This document shows positions 1-11,704 of a stretch of DNA of 64,000 nucleotides, in pieces. The DNA is taken from positions 62,001-126,000 of the forward strand of contig SJRY01000206.1 of assembly GCA_011319805.1 (NCBI GenBank), written 5' to 3'. The DNA is from Macrocybe gigantea (lineage: Eukaryota > Basidiomycota > Agaricomycetes > Agaricales > Callistosporiaceae). Position 1 is the first letter of the stretch. Every line of letters starts with the position of its first letter. The notes under the pieces were generated by a model. That model was given only the letters and a program-made list of their open reading frames with translations. It was not told the DNA's origin and made no database searches. The position numbers were made by a program, and so were the translations under genes.

Positions 1-1479
1 CAGCACGAAAAACGAGTTTAGAGAACGGCAAGAAATGTGGCGAACCGGGTATTGGTCATATAGCGAGAGGTTCTTGATGGTTCCTCCCCCTACGGCCCTC
101 GCGTTCGCGGGATCAAAGTCCTTCCACCGTTGCCAAATTCTGTCTATGTTCTGTTTTCCATGTTTCAATAACGACAGGCGGAAACGAGAAACAAACATGG
201 CACTTGCAGCGTGATGCAAAAAGAACATGGGATCTGTGTAAAAGGCGTTTGGTCAATCTTTCTTGGTACGACACCGGACCCCAAAGTCTTACCATTCGGA
301 GAATACGAAGCATCGCCCATGTCCGAACCAGGCAACCCCACATTGGTATGCGGGCCAAAAATGAAATGTAACGCAGAGTGAAGGCCCTCGCACCGCTCGC
401 CCTCGACGGCAAACTGGAAGCCGAACGCGTCACCGCGGTATCCCTCCGTCAAAGCCTTTATCGCTTGCGGTGTCACAGTCTCGTTGGCCCATTTGTCGGG
501 ATGGGTGTAGTTGAGCGGGTAGACGCCCTGGATTTGGAACGGCTGCGGCGTGTAGCGGCGCGAGATGACGTGAGGCCTGGGTTGATGTGTGATCAAGTTG
601 TCAGCCAAAGTGGAGTGGCGCGGCTCACGCACCATGGATACACCCGAGTCCAGTTAGCGAACGCACCGTCCGTGATCGTCCAATTGTTCGCTCTACGGGC
701 AAAGGGTCAGCCGTGAGACCCATTCTACGAAAACCCCAGACTTACTCGGTGCCCCATGTCCCGAGGCCATACACTGGATCGGCGTCAAACACAGGGGCAT
801 GTTCGAAATCGGCAACGTCTGCATTAATCGTCAATCATCAAGCGCCCACAAGTCCACTCTCGAGGCGGCGAGACGCGTTTTACGCACCAAGAGACCAGTC
901 CCAGTAAGGGAGACCGCCGTTGTAGCCGCAGTGGTCGTGCAAGGCTCTCTCCAAACTCTGACATCATCAAGCGTCGCGTCATGAGCCATCTTTTTCTACG
1001 CCGCGGGGAAAAAGAAAACGCTTACGTTCAAGAACATCCGGTGCCACGGTAAGAACCCACCAACAAAATGCGTGCGGCCGTTGGTGTCCATGTGACTGAC
1101 AAGGACGCGTCCAGGATCTAATACGGCATGTGCATAAAGGAGCACAACTCACGAGTACGTAAAGTCGTCCCAGAGTCTGCGCTCATTCGCTGGCTTGACG
1201 CCGACGATGTCGCCGCCCCAGCCAAGGTTGTAAAAGTCCGGAGAACCGGGGATCCTAGTACCCAAGCACTAACTCGTAGACATGTCAGTCCCCGGAAGGT
1301 CATCCTCGCGAAGCCAAACGGACCTTTGCGGCATCGATGAAAGCCTTTCTCTCGGGCTTGTTCATGTCCCGCCACTCCTTGCGCACCACCGGTTTGCGGC
1401 ACGCGTACTGACTGATGGGAGGAAAGGCAGCGGCGGCCGCTACGCTGCAGAAAGCTACGAGGAATGCAGAGGGCTTCAT
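1..1479 (-). CDS. Tyrosinase (secreted type-3 copper oxidase), 3' end cut by window
   Basis: Type-3 copper protein that would hydroxylate monophenols and oxidise catechols to quinones, as in melanin formation or phenol turnover. Translation starts at the ATG at 1479-1477 with a clear signal peptide (MKPSAFLVAFCSVAAAAAFP), followed by the family's conserved Cys and 'RKEWRDMNKPER'. The CuA site is spread over exons at about 1000-1200: 'SHMDTNGRTHF..GGFLPWHR', then 'CGYNGGLPYWDW'. The CuB site is 'HSALHFIFG' near 370-390 and 'DPMFFLHH' near 210, followed by 'NRIWQRWKDFD'. At least six introns of 50-70 nt are needed; one apparent frame break near 630 is resolved by a 56-nt intron. The C-terminus lies beyond position 1, so whether the usual C-terminal lid domain is present cannot be seen. 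Family call is firm; substrate is not known. Confidence 0.9.
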
Positions 1480-1966
1480 TGTATGGCTGGATCTTGCCCG
1501 AAAAGCGTCTGTGGCGGTCGTTAAATATGTGCAGACAGAGAAAAAAAACAAATAGTTGATTTCCGCGGACGGATGCACCGGTTGCGTCGACAAGAGATGC
1601 TGTCATAGTGTACCGAACCCACACTGTCAATGGTTTGAAGGGGTAGCGGGGACATGGTGGATTGATTGCGGAACGTCGTATGGCTCCCATACAATGGTAC
1701 GTAATGACAGTTGGGAACGCCTCTGAGGTCGGCGCGCTCTCTGGAGCGCAGTAAGTGATGGGCGCTATGCAGGTCGGTATTGGAAGTGGAACAAGGAGGC
1801 GGTCCTAATACACAATTCAATAACATGAGACACGAATCAGTGCCATCGCGAGATCTAGGCATGTCGGATCCACAAGTGGAACTGATGCGTCCGGCTGGAA
1901 TCTTAAATATCAAGTAGAACAAAGCATGCTAGACTTACAAGCCGATTCTCTACCTTCGTCTATACA

Positions 1967-3570
1967 ATGCCAGGTGCGGTCCGCCGAGTCGAAGAACACC
2001 CGATCCATGACGTTTTTACCGTCGGGTTCGGTGAGTAGAAGACGTGGTGGTCTTAGTTCCAGAGCAACGTACTCAGTCGCTCGTCATGCCAGGGCCGGCC
2101 GGATTGGCCATCGCTATCGCGTTGCACGACCATCCGCAGGGTGGTTCTCTCGACGCACGGTTCATCGAAGCGCAGCCGGAATTCGCGTGGCATCCTGGGA
2201 TGCTCATTCCGGGCTACAGGGTGAGAAATATGCAACACCTTGAACAAGAAAAAAAGAGAAAGCGCACTAAATCGGACCTGCAGATGCAAGTCTCGTTTCT
2301 CAAAGACCTAGTGACAATGCGAGACCCGACGTCCAAATTCTCTTTTCTCAACTTTATGAAAGTGCACGGCCGGCTGGTCGATTTTTTCAACCTGTATACC
2401 TTCCTGCCTCTGCGGACGGAGATGAACGACTACATGAAGTGGTGTGCGTCACATTTCGCCGACAGGGTGACGTATTCCGCCGAGGGTGTCAGCGTGGAGC
2501 CGTATTTCTTGCCCAGAAGCGACGGTCGGACAGTGGAGGTGCTCAAAGTCAGCTACCGGAACAAGCTCACGGACGAGATCGAGTATGCGCTGACGAGGAA
2601 TGTGATCATCGCCACGGGGGCACAACCGAGGGTACCTGACGGTTTTCCGAAGGACCACCGCGAGTGGTGCATTCGTCCAGCTATCTGTTCACGGAGATAC
2701 CTTCGGATGTGAAGAGCATCGGTGTCATCGGCGCGGGGCAGTCTGCTGGGAGATTTTCAAGCATACGACGACGCGGTTCCCGCAAGCGGAGACCAACCTG
2801 ATTCTGCGAAAGACGGCCATTCGACCGGCCGATACGAGCGCGTTCTTGAACGAAAAGTGAGTCGCTGCATCCGTTGTCCGGAGGGTAGATGACATGATTT
2901 GGTTTAGGTACAACCCAGAAGGAGTGGATTATTTCTTCAACCTGAACGAGCAAAACAGAATCGCACTCCTGAACGAGATGCAGAATACGGCGGTGGGGAT
3001 TGTTCACCACACGCTCCTAGAAGACCTATGGAATATCAAGTACCTGGAAAGTAAGTGGCACTGTAGTTGTGAATCGCATCACCCGCTTGACGATGACGAC
3101 GAAATGTAGAGGCCTATGGAAGCTACGGAAAACATGTGATCCTGCCCAACATGGACCTAGATAGCGTCGAGGCAGACGACGATGAAGTAACGGTCACGAT
3201 GACAGACAGGATCAGCGGGGAAAAGGTCGTCAAAAAATACGACTTTCTGTTCAATGGCTTAGGGTACATTCGCAAGACGCAAATGACGATGCTCCAAGAG
3301 CACCTCTCTCAGTTGTTCCCATTGTCTCTGAGACGCGACTACTCTGTCTGGACAGACGATCCAAACTTTCGTGCCGGTATATATTTGCAGGGTCAAGCAG
3401 AAGGAAGCCACGGAATTGGAGACGGAGCATTGAGTCTGATGAGCGTTCGTGGATGGGAGGTCGTCGAGAGCATTCTTCGAAGAAAATCAGGAAAGACTTG
3501 GGCACCGGACGAGAAACACAACATTGTTCAGTTGGAGAGTCGCACAGACGGTTTGATTTGGGGATTTTAG
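1967..3570 (+). CDS. L-ornithine N5-monooxygenase (SidA family), two apparent frameshifts
   Basis: FAD- and NADPH-dependent N-hydroxylase that makes N5-hydroxyornithine, the first step of hydroxamate siderophores. Exons: 1967-2030, 2093-2220, 2284-2856, 2908-3050, 3110-3570. Splicing at 2030/2093 rebuilds the FAD motif 'GFGPAGLAIAIAL'. Further family marks are 'EFAWHPGML', 'MQVSFLKDLVTMRDP', 'FFNLYTFLPLR', 'VIIATGAQPRVP', the NADPH motif 'GAGQSAGEIF' and a C-terminal 'GDGALSLMSVRGWEV'. Within exon 3 the frame changes twice: near 2660, before 'VVHSSSYLFTEIP', and at the GGG at 2748-2750, where one more G restores 'SAGEIFKHTTTRFP'. Neither is explained by an intron. Either the gene is broken or the assembly lacks two bases. 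No siderophore synthetase or acyltransferase lies beside it. The stop is only 36 bp before the next ATG. Confidence 0.85.
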
Positions 3571-3606
3571 AATTTCACGTGACCTGTACTACGCTTTCTC
3601 GTTTAG

Positions 3607-4302
3607 ATGCTGCGAACTCTTCTTCTCTCTGCAATTTTAGGCGTATTCACGCTTCTCCTCTACGCTCGTATTTCATCGCCATCACATTTTTCAACAAAAA
3701 TGGCGTCCACAAGCTGGTCTTCGCCGTTCGCAGCATGGCATGCCCGAGCACTCGAGACAGCTCACCCAAATCCGCACGATTTCACGCCTACTCTGTCTTC
3801 TCTTCTCCTTGCCGTCTTGCGCAACGATCCTGTCGAGACGGAAGGGATCACCCTTGCCTTGTTCTCTTCCAAAGCAAGCGACACGCAAAAGGTCATCGCC
3901 GTGGACGCAGTGGGCCGCGTCCTGCTCGTCTCATCTACCGACGCAGATGGCATCCTCGCACTCGCTCAACAGACTCGCGATCTCCCTGATACAAGCGCGT
4001 GGCGCAACACCTGGATCATCGCGCACGATAGGACGAGCCAGCCGATCGATCGGTTATTCGTCGCTCCCAAGGCCCCCAAGACCTCTCCTTCGTTGGATGA
4101 TCTGAAGCAAGTCAGCGTGCAGGGCTTTTCCAAGACACAGCGCGCTCTTGTCAAACCCGTGGAAGGACGCACCGAGCTGCCCGATTCGCTGTGGGAGTTG
4201 GCCGGACTTGTGCTCGAGGCGAGGGAAGATGCGGTGCTTGGCGGGCGTAGAGATGAGGTGGTGCTGGACAAGATCAGGTCCATCGTGAGCCCCTTGTTCT
4301 GA
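3607..4302 (+). CDS. Unrecognised protein with N-terminal membrane anchor, 231 aa
   Basis: One uninterrupted frame of 231 codons, unusual here where most genes have many introns. Residues about 2-22 (LRTLLLSAILGVFTLLLYAR) form a hydrophobic segment that could be a signal anchor. A second ATG at 3700 (MASTSWSSPF) would give a soluble protein, and the very short gap to the upstream stop makes it worth considering. The rest alternates hydrophobic and charged stretches, with 'QKVIAVDAVGRVLLVSSTDADGI' suggesting a beta-rich core, and ends in a charged helix (EAREDAVLGGRRDEVVLDKIR). I recognise no family. Codon use is regular and the reverse strand has no better frame, so I think it is real. Confidence 0.65.
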   Translation: MLRTLLLSAILGVFTLLLYARISSPSHFSTKMASTSWSSPFAAWHARALETAHPNPHDFTPTLSSLLLAVLRNDPVETEGITLALFSSKASDTQKVIAVDAVGRVLLVSSTDADGILALAQQTRDLPDTSAWRNTWIIAHDRTSQPIDRLFVAPKAPKTSPSLDDLKQVSVQGFSKTQRALVKPVEGRTELPDSLWELAGLVLEAREDAVLGGRRDEVVLDKIRSIVSPLF

Positions 4303-4898
4303 GGTATCTCGCCGCCTTGATGTTTTCAGTGTTCTACTGATACCTCGTATGTAGTTCGTGTTTTCTTCTACATGTACAATAGTGGCATTCTCAAGCAATA
4401 ACAGTGACACGTGTGGGGGTTCGGTCAGTTACGCCTCCCAGATTCGTCCTATATTGTCCACGATCTCGTCTGAATTTCGATCTGCCGCCATAAGCGGTCC
4501 TCTTCCCGTTGATCGATTCGATAGCATGCCTCTGGCCTGGAACAACCTTAGCCATTTTCACTGAACGACGAAGTTCATAGGAATGCCAGGTGGGACAGTA
4601 ACTAGAACCAGCATTTAAGAAATGTCTACTGTCGCCGTGGTACGTGGGGCGCAACAGTGCTGTCATAATAAGTCATTCCTTAATCCTTCAGAAACTTTCG
4701 AAATTTATTGAACATAGACTATCAAAAAGTAAAGCTTTGGAAATAATAGAAGATCACACAGTATTGGAGTAAAATTTCATGGCATATACCCAACCTACTC
4801 ACACTGGTGAACTAGATAAACATCATCCGCCTCGTGCAAGTCTGGATTATTGGGCTTTTGAGTCACGATTGCTTGCCTGGGATGAAAATAGAGCAGAA
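4303..4898. other. Intergenic, no supportable gene
   Basis: About 600 bp between the 3' ends of two convergent genes. Short open frames exist on both strands but show no family motif or consistent splice sites. It presumably holds the two 3' untranslated regions. Confidence 0.5.
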
Positions 4899-5466
4899 TC
4901 ACCGATACTCTTGAATTTGTGTTCCATACTTCAGCTCACGGAACACATAGTGTCGTCCATTTGCAAGGATTTGAGGAGTACGATTGTGAGCAGTACGCCT
5001 TTCATGCTGGTAGTAATGGAGCTCATTCCGGGGATCGACATTATGCCTTAGACGATATTCGTGGAACCACGTGATGCTATGGCCCCATTCAGGTTGTCCG
5101 TTAACCAACGCCAGAACGACTGGCAAAGCTATTGGTTGAGGCCACTGCAAAGTCAGGTTAAGATCCCTCGTAATCATCTGATTTTGAGTGAAGGACTACC
5201 GGTAATCCTGGAAACAAGGCTGGATAAATGGGGCCATGGTCTATCACATTGACATGGAGAACTGGTCTTTGTACCGAAAGCCAGGCTCCGTTGTCAAATT
5301 GTGTCTGGACCATGAGATGGGTCACTCCTGGAGCAGTGCAAACTGCTTGCTGTCTGTACGTCGGCCAATCATGAATGTGCTGAAAATAAATGTCATTGGT
5401 GGCTTGGTCCACGTATCGCGATCCTTCAGAGCCAAGAAATCCTCTGTAGTACTGTTGCTGCGCCAT
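4899..5466 (-). CDS. Unrecognised protein, about 170 aa, two exons
   Basis: Two minus-strand frames join through a 55-nt GT..AG intron (about 5149-5203), so that 'ALFPGLP' runs into 'WPQPIALPVV'. The model starts at the ATG at 5466 (MAQQQYYRGFLGSEG); an ATG at 5508 in the same frame is also possible. The protein is rich in aromatic and His residues ('DIYFQHIHDWPTYRQQ', 'GHSITWFHEYRLRH', 'NELHYYQHERRTAHNR') with no signal peptide or membrane segment. I recognise no domain. The clean splice and absence of stops support a real gene, possibly with more 5' exons, because 5483-6092 on this strand also has open stretches that I could not join convincingly. Confidence 0.45.
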
Positions 5467-5654
5467 TGCTGGTCCTTGATTTTCAAATGTAGAGATTAGT
5501 CCAGTCATCTTCGGTGGAATGAAAGGGTCTATGCACCTCGATTATGAGACAGAATACACGAAGGCCGTGATGGCCAGCTTCATGGCATGCATGTTTTTGT
5601 ACATAGTGAAGCACCTTCGCCACATTAGAAGCTGTGAGATTACGCGAACTACAT

Positions 5655-5746
5655 CGAAGTTGTAAGAACATCTACGAAAAAAGAGCATCCGGCATCAATG
5701 GAGTGTGGCGAACGAAGTTGCCAGAACATTTACGAAAAAAGAACAT
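5655..5746. repeat. Diverged 34-bp direct repeat, period 58 bp
   Basis: The block 'cgaagttg..agaacat' followed by 'tacgaaaaaaga.cat' occurs at 5655-5688 and 5713-5746 with a few substitutions. A flanking phrase close to 'ggagtgtggcgaac' (about 5699-5712) recurs as 'ggaatgtggcgaac' near 6068. It looks like a small decayed tandem array; I see no coding role. Confidence 0.55.
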
Positions 5747-6206
5747 ACTATCATAACCCCACATCAGCCACAACCTGCCTTTTGTCCACCTTGAACATCT
5801 TGCTCACTTGGACACCGTCCTGTACCAAACCTGGTACACAGGACATTATATTAGCACCGTACAGGTATTATTTGGGGGAATGCAATATCTGGTGAGGGAA
5901 GAAAAATGGTTGACTCACGCTTGCCGGTATTGCTGTATCGGAGTTTACTCGTACGACCTCGATAATCTTTGTGGTCAGCTGGGGGTCGAATATATCACGC
6001 GGTCTCTGTGTGACTGCGGGAAAGGTAGGTCGTGGCCGATGTGTCGAGTCATGATAGTACAGCATTAGTGGAATGTGGCGAACATAGCTCACTTTAATTG
6101 TATGTGTTTGGTCCTGTGGTAGTGGCTTAAAAGCATGGATGGTTCAACCGTTCAAGCTCAGGCTCTTTCACTCAATTTGCTCTGACAACATCTGCCTATA
6201 CTCACA

Positions 6207-7027
6207 ATGTCGCGTCGTCGCCAGGTATGGTTCACAAGCATTTGTCAATCTCTTCTATTCACATACATGTGTAGATTCACACCCCTCCAACCTCGCCTGT
6301 GCGTGCTGGTCCATCGGTTGAACGAACAGCAAGCGCCAGAGTGGCAGGGCCCCGGAACGATCTGGAGAGGCTTATGTTTGCTATGGAGCAAAAGTACAAG
6401 CACCCTGATCAGCCTGGAACTGACTGGGCCCGAGAGGATGAAGCGGAAGAACACTATCTCTCCAGAGGCTTCAGTGAAGATCAGCTCGCCGAATATCGTC
6501 GAAAGCATGACGAGTACGCGAACGAATATGCGAAGCGCTTCGGAGATCAAATAGCTGCCAGTGTAATGGGGGTGCGCCTTCTCTTCCTCACTCATGCCGC
6601 ATGCTTGCCACTCACCACCAGCCACGTTTTGCAGGCTAAGCCTGAGAAGACCAACGAACAATTCGAGATATACAACATCCCCAATACCCGGAATCCGAAG
6701 CTCGCACTTCGTCTGTGGAACGGCGGCATGGAGAGGCATGGCAGCTTCTGCCTGGACTATTTCGACCTTGACAACCGAAAGCCCATCAACACTCCGCCCG
6801 GCTACAAAATTGTCTCCCCTGGTGGAAACCTGCCGAGCGGTTCTTCAGCGCTGTGGTCTTTCGAAAGTGCATTCGGTATAGCGCAAAAGAATATCTTGCA
6901 AGGGGAAGAGAGGTTCGGCGTTCCGGAGGGCTCGCATTGGTGTCTTCTTTACAACGAGGCCGAGGTCCTGCGCTTCGCCGTGCCAACGCGCAGGCACCCG
7001 AATTTTATACTCCCGACTCGTTTCTGA
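6207..7027 (+). CDS. Unrecognised protein, about 225 aa, three exons
   Basis: The model starts at ATG 6207 with a five-residue exon (MSRRR, then Q at the splice), skips an intron ending at the AG near 6270, reads 'IHTPPTSPVRAGPSVERT', and skips a 63-nt intron near 6571-6633 that is a multiple of three and open, so read-through is possible. The middle is charged and helical ('NDLERLMFAMEQKYKHP', 'EDEAEEHYLSRGFSEDQL'); the C-terminal half is more globular ('LALRLWNGGMERHGSFCLDY', 'HWCLLYNEAEVLRFAVP'). No family recognised, no signal peptide. Consistent splicing at both introns argues it is real. Confidence 0.6.
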
Positions 7028-8026
7028 CCAGCGTCTTTTTTTCCGCTCTCCATATCTTGTAATTGTAGATTCTTTTCACTGTCTATGAAAGGAGGCCTTG
7101 ATGGTCGTGATCATGTTCGTATGCAGAAAATATACACGTGAATTTCTTTTCTGACGTCGACGCGCCTTGCTTCGGTTCGCCAACTGGCAACAGTGTAGGC
7201 CAATGCGGCCGTCGCTTTTCCACTCGTCGAAATTGTTTCATAGCATTTTTCCTAACGCACGGTAATTTACAAGGAGTCAGACCAACCCTCCAGACCTGCC
7301 CATCGCCCTTCACCCTTGTGCACGTTTGTGCCGCTCGTTCGTTCTTGCCACAACCAAGCGCCAACATTTCGGCGTTTTGGGGAAAAAATAACATTGACAA
7401 TCCTACATCCTTTTCTCGACCTCCTCGCCACCGCCAATCATCTTATAGTGCCATTTATGGCTTTTCGTGCCGTGCTTCACGATCCACCAGTAGACGAGAT
7501 AAACCGCTACATAGTAAACGGACCTACTCCAGTTCCTCTCGTGCACTGTGGCTCCTGCTTCAACTAACTCGACGTGACGTTGCATCACCAAGCCCATCTC
7601 TTTCCACGACCTGATCTTCACTCGATCTATGAGGTGCAAGCAAGAACCTGGCTTGGAGAGCCGTGAATACGGTTCTTTCGTCGTATAGGCACAGCTGGGC
7701 CTCCTCGATTCCTGATGTCCACGATCTCATCCCAAACTTCGATGAGACTGTACCCATCGATCCAATTTTGGAAAAATCACATTCACCATCCTATCATCTC
7801 TTCTCAGTCTTCTTACCTGCCATCCATCATGTGATGCCTCTTGCTACTGTTCTTGTCGCAAGTGTGGGACCGCTAATCGCCACCGACCACAAGTTCCCCA
7901 TGGCCAGGTGCGTACTGCCTTTACGTATCTTACCCACCGGTTTTGCAATAATAGCCCTAGGCTGATACAGCGTCCTCCACGTCGCTGCCACTCCTATCGA
8001 TTTTTCGATAGCCAACCGAGCGTATC
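7028..8026. other. About 1 kb with no supportable gene
   Basis: Open frames of 60-100 codons occur on both strands (for example plus 7316-7567 and 7663-7965, minus 7403-7639), but none shows a motif or joins through good introns. The right end is presumably the promoter and leader of the regulator starting at 8027. Confidence 0.4.
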
Positions 8027-10024
8027 ATGATGGAGCCACGCGCCACCATGGCGCGTCCGATACAAAGCTGTTTGCAGTGTATGTGTTTGAGCCCTTTTCG
8101 CTCGCGCTCCAGTGTAACCCTTTTCTCATCTATCCCTCGCTTCACACGCCAGGCCGCAAGCGCAAGATTAAATGTGAGGCTCAACTCCACGCCAGGCATC
8201 CCTGATGGACCGTTGATGCTCATTGCCATCATTTTGTGTGCTCCATAGGCAGCCGCTCGATACCTTGCACACCTTGCCAGCTACGGGGAGAGGAGAACAG
8301 GTGCAGGGAAGTCGACCGGAACGCGGAGCAGTGAGTGAATTCATGGCAATTACGTCTCTCGCGTACGCGCACTCATATGCTGTCTTCGGGAGGACGGAGC
8401 ACAAGCCAGCGGAGACGGAGGGCATTCTCGAGCGCGTGCAGGCCTTGGAAGCGACGGTGACGAAACTCTCGAGGATCATTGCGCGCGACTCGAGATTTGG
8501 CTCTGCGAGGTCACCAGACGACACCATGTACACAGTGGAGACACCAGACGCTCTGGGTGCCTCTCTCGCACCGCCTGCCATCCGGTCCTCATTGGGACCA
8601 GTAACACGAGCGAGGAGGAAGTCGCCATGATGCTCGAGGTATGTCCCTTTTGTGGAGGGAACACCGTTCTGTCACTGCTGGCTGCTTAGGACTTTGCGAT
8701 GGGCCACCGCATCAACACCGTGCGCGCGACGCAGGATGCGGAGGACGGGCCGCGTGCTAGAGCTGTTTCAAGGTCCGGTTCTCCGAGCTCTTCAGACAGT
8801 CTGCCTAGATCGCAGAAGCACCACTCTCGCTGCTCCTCGTGGATCAGAGCGGCGATGTCGTGACGCACCTTGTGGCGCTGCTGCCGACCATGGAGCAAAG
8901 TGTGGTTCTGGTCAACTTTATGTACGTTCTCGATCTCCCCCTCACCGCCTGACTGCTCTGTCGAACTTGAGATAGTTTGAATGCCTGGAATGGTATTCCA
9001 AGGTGTGCTTGACTTTGTGCTTCTGGGCCAATGAACGATAATGCTGTCCTGGACCTCAGGTCCTCCACAGACCAACATTTGAGAAAGAGGTGCCTCAGCA
9101 TTTATCCACATTTTTTGTCTCAAATGACCCGGTTTGCATGCTGCCTGCCTCTCCAAGGCAGCCACGCTGCGCCTCCAGGTAGAAACTGCGTTAATACCGT
9201 CAGTCCCGTCTCGTTCTTGGGCGTGTACTGTATGGTCCTGTGTCTCGCGTTTCATCTTATCGAGCCGGCGCTGGCCAGGCAGCTTCACATTGACGCTGGG
9301 GAGTCGGCGTCGCTCGCCCAGACGATGTATTCCGCCGCGCAGGTGAGCGGCAGTGCTTCCGCGACGCGTCCTTATTTTGTTTCCTCTTCCTCATTCTAGG
9401 CGTGCATACACTATGACGAGTTTTGGACGCACAACCTCGAGCATCTCCAGTGCATCATGTAAGTATGACGCCATCGTCGATGAAACCCATCCGGTTCGCT
9501 CGTGCTGATTTACTCATCATTCGCAGATTGATGGCGTGTATCAGCAGAACTTAGACGAAGCAGAGTGCGCCCTTTCTTCATTTCGCGCTTCTGCTTCCTT
9601 TTTTAGGTTTGCGTTTTAGCTCTCATTGGGCGCTTCTGGGGCGGCGATTAAAGTGGGCTGCTCCGTACCATCTCCATAGTCAGGCTATATCGATCGAGCT
9701 GTCTTCTATGGTCGCAGATCGCCCAAATCGCCAAGCGGATCATAGTATGCGCTCCTAAGTTGCGCACGTTCGGCCCAAGCTGATGCTCCAAAGACAGATG
9801 CGTCCAAGAATATGAACAAGGCCGTCATCGAAACATCTGACGAGGTAACCCTGCATCAAAGTGCATCATATGATGATATCTTCCCAGAGGCGTTCAGCGA
9901 TCCGCCTCCAGTGGAAATGTTATCCTCGAGCGATGTATTTGCCGCCTTTGAGCTCGACGACCAGACGATGGCTGAGCTCTCAGAGCTCCTCTGCGACAAC
10001 ACCTTCCAGAGTCTGTGGAGATGA
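8027..10024 (+). pseudogene. Zn(II)2Cys6 fungal transcription factor, decayed or mis-assembled
   Basis: Exons near 8027-8078, 8155 and 8248 splice to a perfect binuclear zinc cluster, C-LQ-C-RKRKIK-C-SRSIP-C-TP-C-QLRGEENR-C, the DNA-binding domain of Gal4-type regulators. A coiled coil follows ('EGILERVQALEATVTKL'). Fragments of the fungal-specific regulator domain are visible downstream: 'EEEVAMMLEDFAMGHRIN', 'LLPTMEQSVVLVNF', 'IHYDEFWTHNLEHLQCIM', 'VYQQNLDEA', 'SHWALLGAAIKVG'. These lie in different frames: breaks occur near 8590, 8820 and at the GGGG at 9638-9641, where one extra G restores the frame. After that the domain stops within about 150 bp and an acidic tail (9812-10024) follows, so the centre of the usual 600-900 residue protein is missing. 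Probably non-functional. Confidence 0.75.
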
Positions 10025-10291
10025 CGAATCGTATCAGACAGCATTGGCATTATGTTCATGATGTCTATTATTGGGTCGGGCCCTAACGTATTCCCACCAG
10101 AATATGATGTGATCTCTGTGACATGTTGACAGACGGAATGGTTTGCCTGTGCTGTGCGCGTGTCCCTTGATCTGTCTGTGCTTCCTTTCAATGGAAGCTG
10201 AACATATCGGTGTTTGATCTTGCCGCTGTTCCTAATTTCTTTCTTTCCTAAACATTCGCGCGCTAGAACGTGTTTGCGAAAAACTATCAAC

Positions 10292-11704
10292 ATGCTTTCG
10301 CCCTTCAAGCAAATTCCACTGCTATCTTTGCTATTCGCAGACTACCTTGCTCCTGCCCCCCGTCCGGCATCTATCGTCGACAGAGCAAAGTACTTCTTTA
10401 CGTTGTAAGTGGCCTCCTGTCCCTCTAACGTTTCTGGTCACTAATCAAGAGTGTACAGTGGAGACAGGTAAGCCGAAACATTTTGCAGTGAAATCGTGTG
10501 CTCCAGATATCTGAACCGCCTGGCAGTTATAGTTAGTTCCCTTCATTGATTCACCAAACTATTCGTGTTGGTAAAACTTCAATACCTCAGCCTGGGAAGG
10601 ATGGTCCGGCGCAGGCGATCCACTCGTGCCATACCTCATGCTCTGCACATCTGCGGGGCCTAATTGGGCCCGCCACCTGAACACGATGGTCGGACATACC
10701 CAACTCGTTAACGTGTGTATGGGCCATGAGTTATGCGATACCCTTCGCTTTTGACCAGGCGGCGCTCCCTTTCTACTTGATCCAGCTCGCAGTGAGCGGT
10801 GCGGCAGCGGATGGAAGCATCGTCCCTTCCGTTCCAGCCGATTTCAGGATACAGGCGGCGTCTTTCCTAAGTTACGTGGTGCCCAATAGGGTTCCCTGGA
10901 CGAGCGATAATTCCATATTCTTCATCACATTCGGGAGTAAGTCCGATAACTATAAGGAAGTACTAAAATGAACGTCGATGATCATTCGACTCTTAGCGAA
11001 TGACGTGAACAACTCTTACTTGAGCACAATCGGAAACGGCACCGCGCTGTACGAACTGGACTTGAACTCCTATTTCGCCACCGTGGACCGGCTATACGCG
11101 GCAGGAGCGCGGCATTTCGTGTTCAACAACGCTGTGCCGTTTGACCGGGCGCAGATCGGCGTCGTAGTAGGCCCGGTTTTCCAAGCTAAGCTCGCAGTCA
11201 GTCCATCATTTGCCCAAGGCTCTCGGCCAGCTGATATATATCCCGCAGAGCAGTATCATCGAGTTTAACCGATTGCTAGCTGTCAAAGCCAAAGCATACT
11301 GTGCGTCAAAGAGACATCAACTTGAGGTGTCTGGTGTTCGATACCCGTACGTGCTTAACTTACTTTTATGCTGTAATATGCTGCGATCGCCAATATCGTA
11401 AACTTCGGTTGCGCCAACGCGCAGACACCCTGTTCCAGGCTCTCATGGACCGATATCGTTCATTCGGCTTCGTGACGCCGAATGAGTACTGTAATTCATA
11501 TGCCCTGCGAACCAGTGCGCGATCGAGCCAGCAGATCCTGCCTGCTTGGCTGATGTTTCTGCATGTGAGTCACTATCACACCAAGATTATTCATCCCTGA
11601 CATGTATTCATCTAGATATTTGGAAGGATTTAGCCCATCCGGCATGGAGGGCGCATCGGATGTGGGCAGAGGACCTACTTTTCGAGCTCTCTATGGTCTT
11701 TTGA
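10292..11704 (+). pseudogene. SGNH/GDSL hydrolase copy 1 (CE16-like esterase), near-intact but frameshifted
   Basis: Secreted serine esterase of the SGNH fold, probably removing acetyl groups from plant polysaccharides. It starts at ATG 10292 with a signal peptide (MLSPFKQIPLLSLLFADYLA). The nucleophile block is built from tiny exons: exon 1 ends at 10404 (..YFFT), a 9-nt exon at 10459-10467 gives the core of FGDS, and a 5-nt exon at 10527-10531 gives YT, joining 'WEGWSGAGDPLVPY' at 10591. Then come 'GPNWARHLN', 'LAVSGAAADGSIV' (10786-10936), 'YAAGARHFVFNNAVPFDR' (from 10997), and a last exon with the catalytic Asp-His pair 'KDLAHPAW'. Two indels break the frame, one near 11312 ('ASK..DINL') and one near 11514 ('TS.CAIEPADPACL'). 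Its 3' flank is shared with copy 2. Confidence 0.75.

Noticed and set aside
590..660. Apparent frameshift in the tyrosinase
   Set aside because: A 56-nt intron starting GTGCGT and ending CCCAG joins 'WTRVYPW' to 'PHVISRRY' in frame, as in the family.
1967..3570. Reading the ornithine hydroxylase as part of a siderophore cluster
   Set aside because: No synthetase, acyltransferase or siderophore transporter is present in the window.
7316..7965. Plus-strand frames with hydrophobic stretches
   Set aside because: No start-to-stop model, no family motif and no good splice sites; opposite strand equally open.
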